Shown: piece by piece, positions 7,858 to 16,208 of the stretch
Layout of the letters: each line of letters begins with the position of its first letter
Position numbering within the stretch: the stretch's first letter is position 1
NCBI GenBank assembly: GCA_037969115.1
Contig: JBBKWQ010000157.1
Location: 1-32,605, forward strand
Source of the DNA: JBBKWQ01 sp037969115
GTDB lineage: Bacteria; Actinomycetota; Acidimicrobiia; Acidimicrobiales; Ilumatobacteraceae
Direction: 5' to 3'
Length of the DNA stretch: 32,605 nt
Notes under the pieces: model-generated
Told to the model about the DNA's origin: nothing
What the model saw: the letters and a program-made list of their open reading frames with translations, nothing else
Databases searched by the model: none
Position numbers and translations under genes: made by a program

Positions 7858-9386
7858 GACGACATCACCGGCACACTCTCAGGCGCACCCGGCTGCAGCC
7901 GGGTGCGCAACCCGAGCGCCAGCACGACGTGTTCGTCGCTGACCACCTCGTCTGGCCGCGACGAGAGATCGCAGAGCGTGCGGGCCACACGCCGGATGCG
8001 GTGGTACCCCCGTCCGGTGAGCCGACCACGCTCCATCTCGGTGCGCATCACGGTTCGTGCCGATGGGCTGAGGGGCGCGAACAGGTCGAGGTCTGATTCG
8101 GACAGGGCCGCGTTCAGCGTTCCCTGCCGCTGAACGGCAACACTCTGAGCGGCGCCGACGCGATGCGCAACCGCCGACGACGACTCCCCACCCTGATCGG
8201 TGTCGAGCAGCTGGTCGATGCCCGGCCGTTGCACTGCGACGCGGAGATCGAATCGATCGAGCAACGGGCCCGAGATCCGCGACAGGTATCGCCTCCGGGT
8301 GCTCGGGTCGCAGACGCACGAACCTGGCGGACCACCACCGCAGGGACACGGATTCGTCGCCGCGACCAGCTGAAAACGCGCCGGCAGCACGGCCGAGTCG
8401 TGCGCACGGGCCACACCGATCTCGCCGGCCTCCAGCGGCTCCCGTAGGGCGTCGAGGACACCGCGCGGGAATTCCGCCAGCTCGTCGAGAAACAACACGC
8501 CACCATGAGCGAGACTGATTTCGCCGGGACGGAGGGAATGCGAGCCGCCGCCCACCAGAGCCACCGACGTGCTGGTGTGGTGCGGCGACCGAAACGGCGC
8601 GAGACGGACCAGGCCGCCCTCGGGCAGCGCCACGCCCGACGCCGAGTGGACCATGGTGGCTTCGAGCGCGACCGACCGCGAGAGCGGCGGCAACAACCCG
8701 GGCAAACGACGGGCCAGCATCGTCTTGCCCGAGCCGGGTGGCCCGACCAACAACAGGTGGTGACCACCGGCAGCCGCGACTTCGAGGGCGTGCCGGGCTG
8801 CCGGCTGACCGCGAACGTCGCTCAGGTCGAGCATCGGTTCATCGGCGACCAATTGAGCGGGCAGATCGACGTCTGGCCATGCTTCACGCCCATTCAATGC
8901 CTCGATCAGCTCACGCAGATGCCGGACCGGGCGGACGACGCCGGTCGCCGCAACGTTGGCCTCGACCACGGACTCGGCGGGGACAACGACATCGACACGC
9001 TCCATCACGCCCACCATTGGCGCCACACCCGGCACGCTCCGAATCGACCCGTCGAGTCCGAGTTCGCCCACGAAGCCCAACCCGACTACCGACGCCGAAG
9101 GCACGACGCCCTGCGCCACCAGCACACCGACGGCGATCGCGAGATCGAGACCCGACCCGGTCTTGCGATGTCGCGGCGGGGCCAGGTTGACCGTGATCTT
9201 CCGGGCCGGCCAATCCTCGCCCGAACTCGACAGAGCGGCGCGGACGCGGTCGCGGGCCTCGCGGCAGGATTCGTCGGGCAGACCGACCATGTGGAACGAG
9301 GGCAGGCCACCGCCCACATGGACTTCGACCATCACGTCGTAGCCACGGGCTCCGAGCAAGGTTGCGGATGAAACAACGGCGATCAC
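7854..9386 (-). CDS. comM: ComM/YifB-type Mg-chelatase-like AAA+ ATPase
   Basis: 510 residues. The N-terminal domain (residues 1-180) has the YifB hallmarks VEVHVGGGLPSFHMVGLPD and KITVNLAPP. A chelatase-type AAA+ module follows: Walker A GPPGSGKTMLA near residue 212-225, RSPHHTSTSVALVGGG, Walker B GGVLFLDELAEF, ATNPCPCG with a Cys cluster, and a C-terminal helical domain (GRLTGRGYHRIRRVARTL). In Vibrio and Haemophilus ComM is a branch-migration helicase that extends homology during transformation. The start is the GTG at 9386, with AGGAGGT at 9392-9398; an ATG three bases upstream is out of frame and hits a stop at once. It opens the comM-dprA-xerC-whiG run. Confidence 0.95.
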   Translation of the reverse strand: MIAVVSSATLLGARGYDVMVEVHVGGGLPSFHMVGLPDESCREARDRVRAALSSSGEDWPARKITVNLAPPRHRKTGSGLDLAIAVGVLVAQGVVPSASVVGLGFVGELGLDGSIRSVPGVAPMVGVMERVDVVVPAESVVEANVAATGVVRPVRHLRELIEALNGREAWPDVDLPAQLVADEPMLDLSDVRGQPAARHALEVAAAGGHHLLLVGPPGSGKTMLARRLPGLLPPLSRSVALEATMVHSASGVALPEGGLVRLAPFRSPHHTSTSVALVGGGSHSLRPGEISLAHGGVLFLDELAEFPRGVLDALREPLEAGEIGVARAHDSAVLPARFQLVAATNPCPCGGGPPGSCVCDPSTRRRYLSRISGPLLDRFDLRVAVQRPGIDQLLDTDQGGESSSAVAHRVGAAQSVAVQRQGTLNAALSESDLDLFAPLSPSARTVMRTEMERGRLTGRGYHRIRRVARTLCDLSSRPDEVVSDEHVVLALGLRTRLQPGAPESVPVMSS

Positions 9387-9392
9387 ATGACA

Positions 9393-9430
9393 CCTCCTGC
9401 GAGCAGCCGGAGGCTGCGTCTGGAAGGAGG
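9393..9430 (-). promoter_or_regulatory. comM leader: nested hairpins around the ribosome binding site
   Basis: On the comM mRNA strand the ribosome site AGGAGG (9393-9398) is preceded by a perfect hairpin GCAGCC-TCC-GGCTGC (9403-9417) and then by CCTCCT (9425-9430), an exact complement of that ribosome site. CCTCCT pairing with AGGAGG across the inner hairpin would hide the ribosome site. This is seen directly; a regulatory role is inference. Confidence 0.4.
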
Positions 9431-9434
9431 ACGA

Positions 9435-9497
9435 ATGTGGCTCGCCCGCAATGTGCGGTTGCCGACCTGCATCCACAACAGGTATCCGTCACGATAG
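9435..9497 (+). CDS. Possible 20-residue small ORF
   Basis: ATG at 9435 preceded by AGGAGG at 9425-9430 (4-base spacing) opens a 20-codon frame ending in TAG. The peptide is basic with one Cys and matches nothing I recognise. The AGGAGG is also one arm of the inverted repeat in the comM leader, so the apparent ribosome site may be coincidental. Low confidence that it is translated. Confidence 0.12.
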   Translation: MWLARNVRLPTCIHNRYPSR

Positions 9498-9521
9498 CGG
9501 CGGGGTGTGACAGCACAGACC

Positions 9522-9557
9522 CACGTCGGGCGAACAGATCACGTCGGGCGAACAGAG
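9522..9557. repeat. Two tandem 18-bp direct repeats
   Basis: CACGTCGGGCGAACAGAT and CACGTCGGGCGAACAGAG follow one another exactly (9522-9539 and 9540-9557), 17 of 18 bases identical. They lie between the divergent comM and lipoprotein genes, 68 bases before the lipoprotein start. They could be paired sites for a regulator or a chance duplication. Confidence 0.7.
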
Positions 9558-9625
9558 TTCCACCGAGTGCCCGGACGTGATCGCCATGCCGAGGCCCCGA
9601 CACTTCCTCGTGGCACACTCACAGC

Positions 9626-10105
9626 GTGCGCCGCCACGCCCGATCCCTCCACAGCATCGTCCTGGCGACCGCGGTGTCCATGTCGTTCGCGGCGTGCGGC
9701 GGTGGCGGCCCCACCGCCGCGGAACAGTTCTGCTCGAACGCGATCGAGCAGACGACGGCGATCGTGAGTCCGCCGATGCAAACCGCAGACGACCTGAACA
9801 GAACGCTCGCGTTCTACCGCGACATGACCGAACTCGCGCCGGTCGCGATCGAGCCGCAGTGGCGAGCGCTCCTGGTACTCGTCGAAACCGCGAGTACCGT
9901 CGTCCCCGAAGACCCTGCGTCGATGCAACGGGTCGCCGCCCAGGCCTACGCCACCGAGAAGTCGGCGTTCGAGGTTCGCGAGTGGATCGGACGGAACTGT
10001 GGCCACGACATCGGGCCCATGGCCACGATCGTGCCCCAAGGACCGTCGCCAACCACCACGCTGGCGCCCGACGTGTCGACCACCATCTTCGAATCGGGCG
10101 GGTGA
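9626..10105 (+). CDS. Small predicted lipoprotein, function unknown
   Basis: 159 residues from a GTG start. A basic N-terminus and hydrophobic stretch end in FAAC, so Cys24 is a likely lipidation site after signal peptidase II cleavage. A glycine run follows, then a helical domain containing two further Cys (near 36 and 125) that could form a disulfide, and a Pro/Thr-rich tail. I recognise no family. The C-terminus is convergent with clpP, 27 bases away. A CACACT sequence 6 bases before the start is one mismatch from the TANNNT -10 pattern seen at other genes here, so the mRNA may be leaderless. The protein would sit on the outer face of the cytoplasmic membrane. Confidence 0.75.
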   Translation: MRRHARSLHSIVLATAVSMSFAACGGGGPTAAEQFCSNAIEQTTAIVSPPMQTADDLNRTLAFYRDMTELAPVAIEPQWRALLVLVETASTVVPEDPASMQRVAAQAYATEKSAFEVREWIGRNCGHDIGPMATIVPQGPSPTTTLAPDVSTTIFESGG

Positions 10106-10132
10106 CGCGCCGTCGTCAGGTCGATCGTGGGA

Positions 10133-10762
10133 TCAGCTGATCTCGCCGCGGCGCACGATGACCTTGTCGACGAGGCCATAGTCCTTCGCGCCGTCGGCGG
10201 TGAACCAACGGTCTCGCTCGGAGTCGACCCGGATCTGCTCGGGGTCTTGACCGGAGTGCTGGGCGATGAGCTCGGCCATGCGTCGCTTCGTATAGGCCAA
10301 CTGCTCGGCCTGAATGGCGATGTCGGCGGCCTGGCCCCGCAACCCTGCGAGCGGCTGATGCATCATGATGCGAGCGTTCGGCAGGGTGTACCGCTTGCCG
10401 TCGGCGCCGGCGGTGAGGAGGAACTGGCCCATCGAGGCGGCCATGCCGAGACACACGGTGGCGACATCGCAGCTGACGAACTGCATGGTGTCGTAGATCG
10501 CCATGCCGGCAGAGACCGAACCGCCCGGGCTGTTGATGTACAACCAGATGTCGGCTCCGGGATCCTCACCCTCGAGAAACAGCAGCTGTCCGCAGATCTG
10601 GTTCGCGATGTCGTCGTTGACATCGGAGCCGAGCATGATCACTCGGTTCTTCAGCAGGCGGATGAACACGTCGGAACGAGGATCGAATCCGTTCTCGAGT
10701 GCCAGTGGAACCGACGTCGCCGATGCAGTGGAGCTGGAACCCGTACTGAAGCTTTCCGACAT
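10133..10762 (-). CDS. clpP: ATP-dependent Clp protease proteolytic subunit
   Basis: 209 residues. ClpP forms the barrel protease fed by ClpX or ClpC. The catalytic triad is intact: S110 (GMAASMGQ), H135 (RIMMHQPL) and D184 (ERDRWF). LYINSPGGSVSAGMAIYDTM and the YGLVDKV ending are typical. A Ser/Thr-rich N-terminal stretch of ~20 residues resembles a ClpP propeptide. The gene is alone, with no clpX and no second clpP beside it; actinobacteria usually have two or more clpP genes, so a partner probably lies elsewhere. The ATG at 10762 is supported by TAGCCT seven bases upstream, with no ribosome site, which points to a leaderless mRNA. Confidence 0.95.
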   Translation of the reverse strand: MSESFSTGSSSTASATSVPLALENGFDPRSDVFIRLLKNRVIMLGSDVNDDIANQICGQLLFLEGEDPGADIWLYINSPGGSVSAGMAIYDTMQFVSCDVATVCLGMAASMGQFLLTAGADGKRYTLPNARIMMHQPLAGLRGQAADIAIQAEQLAYTKRRMAELIAQHSGQDPEQIRVDSERDRWFTADGAKDYGLVDKVIVRRGEIS

Positions 10763-10769
10763 GATCCGG

Positions 10770-10775
10770 AGGCTA
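10770..10775 (-). promoter_or_regulatory. Putative leaderless -10 element for clpP
   Basis: TAGCCT on the minus strand, seven bases before the clpP ATG. No ribosome site is present between the element and the start, which fits a leaderless transcript beginning at or next to the ATG. Confidence 0.5.
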
Positions 10776-10822
10776 TCGGCCAGGTTCTGGAGTCGACGAT
10801 GACCGCCTGCCAGTATTCGCAC

Positions 10823-11344
10823 ATGCCCACCGATGCCCACGACCACTTCCAGCCGAGCACCGACGCGCTCATCGCCAACAACGCGGGATACGTCGAACGG
10901 TTCGCCGACCAGGACCTGCAAGTGACACCCAAGCGCAACCTTGCGGTCATCGCGTGCATGGACTCACGCATGGACGTGTTCGACATGCTCGGGCTGGAAC
11001 ACGGCGACGCCCATGTCATCCGCAACGCCGGCGGCGTGATCACCGACGACGTGATCCGATCGCTGTGCCTGTCGCAGCGCTACCTGGGTACACGCGAGGT
11101 GCTCTTGCTCCACCACACCGACTGTGGGCTCCAGCGCGTGACCGAAGATCAGTTCAGGGCGGACCTCGAAGCCGAGCTCGGCATCAAGCCATGGTGGGCC
11201 GTCGAGTCGTTCACCGACCCGTACACCGATACTCGACAGTCGATGCAACGGCTGATGATGACTCCGTTCATTCCCCACAAGGACAACATCCGGGGATTCG
11301 TCTTCGACGTGTCCGACGGGTCACTCAACGAGGTCCCGCTCTGA
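10823..11344 (+). CDS. Beta-class carbonic anhydrase (Rv1284-like)
   Basis: 173 residues. It interconverts CO2 and bicarbonate in the cytoplasm. The beta-class zinc site is complete: Cys-x-Asp-x-Arg in VIACMDSRMD and His-x-x-Cys in LLHHTDCGL. The segments HVIRNAGGVITDDVIRSL, SQRYLGTREVLLLHHTDCG and RGFVFDVSDGSLNEV match my memory of M. tuberculosis Rv1284 closely, so it belongs to that small subfamily. Two starts are possible: ATG at 10823, with CAGTAT six bases upstream and a leaderless look, or ATG at 10799, with GGAG at 10789-10792. The shorter form is chosen because Rv1284 also begins near there. It is divergent from clpP and convergent with the next gene (4 bases apart). Confidence 0.92.
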   Translation: MPTDAHDHFQPSTDALIANNAGYVERFADQDLQVTPKRNLAVIACMDSRMDVFDMLGLEHGDAHVIRNAGGVITDDVIRSLCLSQRYLGTREVLLLHHTDCGLQRVTEDQFRADLEAELGIKPWWAVESFTDPYTDTRQSMQRLMMTPFIPHKDNIRGFVFDVSDGSLNEVPL

Positions 11345-11348
11345 CCGA

Positions 11349-12560
<1,212 letters not shown>

Positions 12561-12567
12561 GGACGTG

Positions 12568-14091
12568 TTAGCCTTCGCCGACTCTGCCGTTGAACTCGTC
12601 GATCATTGCATCCCACACGCCCACATAGCGGCGAAGCCCCCGCCAGAAATCTTGGGATCGACGCTGCTCGAAAAGCTCGAACGGCGTGCCCTGCTGCTCG
12701 ACCCACGTGTAGTAGCCGAGCTGGAAGATGCGACGTTTCTCGGCTTCGGTGCAGTCGATCATGTGCTCGGTGGTGACGTGGCCCAGGTGTGTGCCGAACG
12801 CCTCGGCGGCGTCGGTGTGCGAGTACTCGCCGTGGTATCGGCGGGCGATGGTCTTGGCTCGTTCGCTCGGGTAGAGCGCGCCGCCATCGGTGGCGACCGT
12901 GATGATGGCGTCGTCGGCGCCGAGCCCCAGCAGCCGGGCGGTCTTGATGGCAGCGAGCACGTTGCACGTCGACGAGAATCCGAAGTGCGCGAGCGCCTCG
13001 ATGACGTCGTCGGACACGCCCTTCGACTGCGAAAGGTAGTGACGACCCTGATCGGTGTTGTAGAGCACGTCGAGCTCGTCGGTGGCCCGATCGCTGACGG
13101 CGCAGACGACGTCGGTGTTCATCACGTTGTGAATGAGCGGGATGTGTTTGTCGCCGATGCCTTGGATGTTGTGTTCGCCGTAGCCGTTTTCGAGCATCGT
13201 CGGACATTCGAGCGCTTCGACGGCAACGATGCGCGCACCGTAGTCGTCCTTCAGCCGATCGCCGGCCGCAATGGTGCCGGCCGACCCAGTGGCCGACGTG
13301 AAGGCCGCGAGACGCAGGTCGCGGCCGCTCGCCGCTCGCACGGTCTCGAAGACGTGTCCGAGCGCTCGACTCGTGACGGTGTAGTGGCCGAGATGATTGC
13401 CGAACTCGCTGAACTGGTTGAGCACGAAGTTCTCGGGGTTCTTCGCCAGTTCGTTGCACGCGTCGTAGATCTCCTTGACGTTCGACTCCGTGCCGAAGGT
13501 GCGAATGACATCCTCGTCGGGGTTGGCGCACCAGTCGTTCAGCCAGTCGAAGCGCTCCTGGCTCATGCCCTCCGGAAGGATGGCCACACCACGGCTCGCC
13601 ATGATCCGGCTGATGGCGATGCCGCCGCGTGCGTAGTTGCCGGTCGACGGCCAGATCGCTCGGTGGCGGGTCGGGTCGAACTGCCCGGTGACCACGCGAG
13701 GTGCCAGGCACGAGTACGCAGCGAGCACCTTGTGCGCGGTGATCATCGGGAACCGATCGCCGAATACCACGATGATCGGACTCTCCACGCCGGTCAGCTC
13801 GCTCGGCAGCACCACGTGATCGGGCACGTCGACGCGCGATCCGGCCAGGTCGTTGTACCAGTGCACCCGCCACAGATTGCGCGCATCGGGTCCATGCAGA
13901 TCTGCGTCGCCGACCTTCGACGCGTGATCGAACGTCGACGGGTCGGCGAGCTGGGCGAACGTCGGCAACGTGATGCCCTGCTCACGGAAACGGGCCACGC
14001 TCCGTTCGAGCGATTCGGGATCGACCACGCGGTCGGCCAGCCCGAACTGATTCTCGAGGGCGGCAGCCTGGGCGTCGTCGGTCAGCGTCAC
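12568..14091 (-). CDS. PLP-dependent fold-type-II enzyme, substrate unknown
   Basis: About 507 residues, longer than cysteine synthases. The probable PLP lysine is in MITAHKVLAAY, the substrate loop in PSTGNYARGG, and the phosphate loop in SATGSAGTIAAGDRL. The remainder, including the C-terminal ~150 residues with AFGTHLGHVTTEHMIDC and QLGYYTWVEQQG, is not a fold I can name. I recall similar ~500-residue PLP-dependent lyase-like proteins in actinobacteria and archaea without a settled function. The start is uncertain: GTG at 14091 has CAAGCT seven bases upstream, like other leaderless genes here; the frame is open to another GTG at 14121. It sits between a DUF2461 gene and the threonine-synthase-like gene, same strand. 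Confidence 0.75.
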   Translation of the reverse strand: MTLTDDAQAAALENQFGLADRVVDPESLERSVARFREQGITLPTFAQLADPSTFDHASKVGDADLHGPDARNLWRVHWYNDLAGSRVDVPDHVVLPSELTGVESPIIVVFGDRFPMITAHKVLAAYSCLAPRVVTGQFDPTRHRAIWPSTGNYARGGIAISRIMASRGVAILPEGMSQERFDWLNDWCANPDEDVIRTFGTESNVKEIYDACNELAKNPENFVLNQFSEFGNHLGHYTVTSRALGHVFETVRAASGRDLRLAAFTSATGSAGTIAAGDRLKDDYGARIVAVEALECPTMLENGYGEHNIQGIGDKHIPLIHNVMNTDVVCAVSDRATDELDVLYNTDQGRHYLSQSKGVSDDVIEALAHFGFSSTCNVLAAIKTARLLGLGADDAIITVATDGGALYPSERAKTIARRYHGEYSHTDAAEAFGTHLGHVTTEHMIDCTEAEKRRIFQLGYYTWVEQQGTPFELFEQRRSQDFWRGLRRYVGVWDAMIDEFNGRVGEG

Positions 14092-14145
14092 AGTCGACAG
14101 CTTGTCAAACCGCGGCCACACAATCCACGATCGCCCCGCGTCCGG

Positions 14146-14805
14146 TCACCCGAAGTCGGGAGGCGGCAGGGTGCTCGGACCCACGTGTGTATCGAGCCAG
14201 CTGCACATGTCGCCGCTCGCGGCCCACACGTCGCGCACCCGTTTGACGGTCTGCTTGGTGTGGAGCCACCTCGGTGCGCCGAAGTCTTTCGACATCAGCA
14301 GACCCTTCCGGCGGAGCAATTCGATCCGTGGATGATCCTTGGGATAGCCACGCGGCGCCGACTTGAGTTCGTCGATCGCTCCGATCGAGTAACCCTTCTT
14401 CGCGAGCGACTCGCTGATCGCCGCGATCTCGGCACCGGTGGAAGAGGCGTCGATGGCGGCACGGAATCGTTCGAGTTGATCTTTCGCCATCTGGTAGTAG
14501 CCGCTACCGCACATCAGCCCACGGGCAGACACCTGCACGTAGTAGCCGGCACCTCCTTCGGACTCCCCATAGGCACCCTGTTGCGTCTTGTACGGGGGCC
14601 GATTCTTCGAGAACCGCAGGTCGTTGTGCGGCCGGAACAGCCGGAACGGACCGAACTCTGCGAGCTCGTCGCAGAGCGCCTCGATCGGCGCTCGAACCTG
14701 CTCGTCGTAGGTCGACTTGTTCGCCTGCCAGAACGCCTTGGTGTTGTCGGCTTCGAGCGCGACGTAGAAGTCGAGTCCGGCCTGCGGTATCCCCGAGAAC
14801 GCCAT
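14146..14805 (-). CDS. DUF2461 family protein
   Basis: 219 residues, full length for the DUF2461 (TIGR02453) family, whose function is unknown. Typical family pieces are FYVALEADNTKAFWQANKSTYDE at the N-terminus, FRLFRPHNDLRFSKNRPPYKTQQGA, GYYVQVSARGLMCGSGYY, and GYPKDHPRIELLRRKGLLMSK towards the end. It is soluble with no signal peptide. TAATCT lies six bases before the ATG, suggesting a leaderless transcript that may continue into the two PLP-enzyme genes downstream; the gap to the next gene is at most 54 bases. Confidence 0.9.
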   Translation of the reverse strand: MAFSGIPQAGLDFYVALEADNTKAFWQANKSTYDEQVRAPIEALCDELAEFGPFRLFRPHNDLRFSKNRPPYKTQQGAYGESEGGAGYYVQVSARGLMCGSGYYQMAKDQLERFRAAIDASSTGAEIAAISESLAKKGYSIGAIDELKSAPRGYPKDHPRIELLRRKGLLMSKDFGAPRWLHTKQTVKRVRDVWAASGDMCSWLDTHVGPSTLPPPDFG

Positions 14806-14811
14806 GCGTCG

Positions 14812-14817
14812 AGATTA
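14812..14817 (-). promoter_or_regulatory. Putative leaderless -10 element for DUF2461 gene
   Basis: TAATCT on the minus strand, six bases before the ATG at 14805, with no ribosome site between. It may serve the three-gene run that includes both PLP enzymes. Confidence 0.45.
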
Positions 14818-14874
14818 GACGCGACGGCACGCCGCCCGTTCTCGAGGCCGGTTGCGACCTGGCCAACCCTGGCG

Positions 14875-16176
14875 TCAGGGACACGACCGCGGCGCCGGCC
14901 AAGTGGGCTGCGACAGCGGCTTCGAGCGGGCATAGGCCCCGAGCACAGAGGAGAGCACGACCAATCCGACGACCGACGAGAACGCCGCCGAGTACACCCA
15001 GACATCACCCGGATCGACCGCGATCGCCGCCAGCACCAACGTGAACAGCGCGAAACCGAGCAGCATCACGGCGAAGACCACGCAGATGACGATCCCTGCG
15101 GTCGGATTGCGGCGATTGCGTCTGGCGAGGCGGTGGACGGGCACGGCCCCCAGGCCGACGACGACAGGAACCAAGAGCAGCATGACCCGCCCGATGTACT
15201 GCGCGATCGACGACACGCCGCTCGTGCCAGGCCCACGGCTCGCTATCGGTCCGAGTTCTTCGAGTGAGCCGGCGTCGGCATCGCGCGGAATCCCGAACTC
15301 GCCGACGGCAACCCACTCCCACACACCGCTCGGCGGTCGGTGCAACACGCCCATGGCGCCCATCGACACCACGACATGAGCTCCATCGGCCAGGTCCACC
15401 GCAGCGATCGAAAGAAGGTAGTCGGAGTTGCCGCGACGGTTTCCGGCATCGAGTTCGTTGAGCATGCGCCGCTGCTCCTCACTCAGTTCGACACTGATGA
15501 CATCGTCGAACCCGTCGGACACCTCGATCACGCTGTCGCCGCCGAGCTCGAAACACGATCCGTCGGCGACACAGTCGTCCTCTCCGATCTCGAGCTGCGA
15601 GACCGACGCCGTTTTGGTCCACGTCCGGCCACCATCGGTGCTCTCGTAGTCGGAACTCGACGTCCAGGCGACCAACCGCCCGTCGACAAGACCGACGTCG
15701 TACACGCCGACACCCTCGGACGACGTCGCCGTGGTCGCGAACACCGCAGCGCTCACGGCAAGAACCTGCAACGGCATCGACCAACGACGATCTCGGGGAC
15801 CGGACACAGCCGGCGATGCGCGATCGGTTGCACGAAGCCGATCCACGAATCGCCATGTCGGCCACAGCACGAGGAGAGCAAGCAGATCGGTCACATCGGT
15901 GCGCGTGACGCCTCCGAGCGCCGGTGCCGCCGCTTCGGCGACAGACCCAATGGTCTTCAGCAATGTGAACCCCAACGCTGTCGCCGCGAAGCTCACGCCT
16001 CGACGCCGACTCACGAGCGTGAGGAACATGGCCAACATCGCCACGCCAGCGACATCGCTGAGCTTTCCGGTGACCCAGCCGGGCCACCATCGCTTGAGGA
16101 AATGATCGTTCGTCAGGAGCACGACGACACTGGCGGCGAACCACGGTGACGCCGGCAGCGCTGCCCTCCCCTTCAT
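14875..16176 (-). CDS. Membrane protein with external BNR-like domain, unknown function
   Basis: 433 residues. Hydrophobic segments lie near residues 11-22, 42-56, 62-75, 96-108 and 136-149, then a large polar domain (about 150-330), then three more segments near 335-355, 367-390 and 400-420. The N-terminal NDHFLKRWWPGWVTGKLSDVAGVA is a conserved-looking signature I associate with uncharacterised actinobacterial membrane proteins. The polar domain contains STDGGRTWT (179-187), an Asp-box of the BNR/sialidase-propeller type, and one further Cys pair in EDDCVADGSCFELGG that could be a disulfide; it is probably extracellular. Function unknown. The ATG has TAGGCT seven bases upstream. It is divergent from the HerA-type ATPase with only 32 bases between start codons. 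Confidence 0.78.
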   Translation of the reverse strand: MKGRAALPASPWFAASVVVLLTNDHFLKRWWPGWVTGKLSDVAGVAMLAMFLTLVSRRRGVSFAATALGFTLLKTIGSVAEAAAPALGGVTRTDVTDLLALLVLWPTWRFVDRLRATDRASPAVSGPRDRRWSMPLQVLAVSAAVFATTATSSEGVGVYDVGLVDGRLVAWTSSSDYESTDGGRTWTKTASVSQLEIGEDDCVADGSCFELGGDSVIEVSDGFDDVISVELSEEQRRMLNELDAGNRRGNSDYLLSIAAVDLADGAHVVVSMGAMGVLHRPPSGVWEWVAVGEFGIPRDADAGSLEELGPIASRGPGTSGVSSIAQYIGRVMLLLVPVVVGLGAVPVHRLARRNRRNPTAGIVICVVFAVMLLGFALFTLVLAAIAVDPGDVWVYSAAFSSVVGLVVLSSVLGAYARSKPLSQPTWPAPRSCP

Positions 16177-16183
16177 CGTGGCG

Positions 16184-16189
16184 AGCCTA
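16184..16189 (-). promoter_or_regulatory. Putative leaderless -10 element for membrane protein gene
   Basis: TAGGCT on the minus strand, seven bases before the ATG at 16176. Only five bases separate it from the -10 element of the opposing gene. Confidence 0.5.
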
Positions 16190-16194
16190 CGCAG

Positions 16195-16200
16195 TACCCT
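16195..16200 (+). promoter_or_regulatory. Putative leaderless -10 element for HerA-type ATPase gene
   Basis: TACCCT on the plus strand, eight bases before the ATG at 16209, with no ribosome site. It lies back to back with the opposing promoter, so the -35 region of each overlaps the start of the other gene. Confidence 0.5.
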
Positions 16201-16208
16201 CGGCCGCT

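Noticed and set aside
9546..9561. LexA-like half sites (GAACAGAGTTC)
   Set aside because: The actinobacterial SOS box needs GAAC and GTTC four bases apart; here the gap is three.
10131..10142. 12-bp palindrome GATCAGCTGATC at the clpP stop codon
   Set aside because: It has no loop or T-run for a terminator, includes the stop codon, and could be chance in this sequence.
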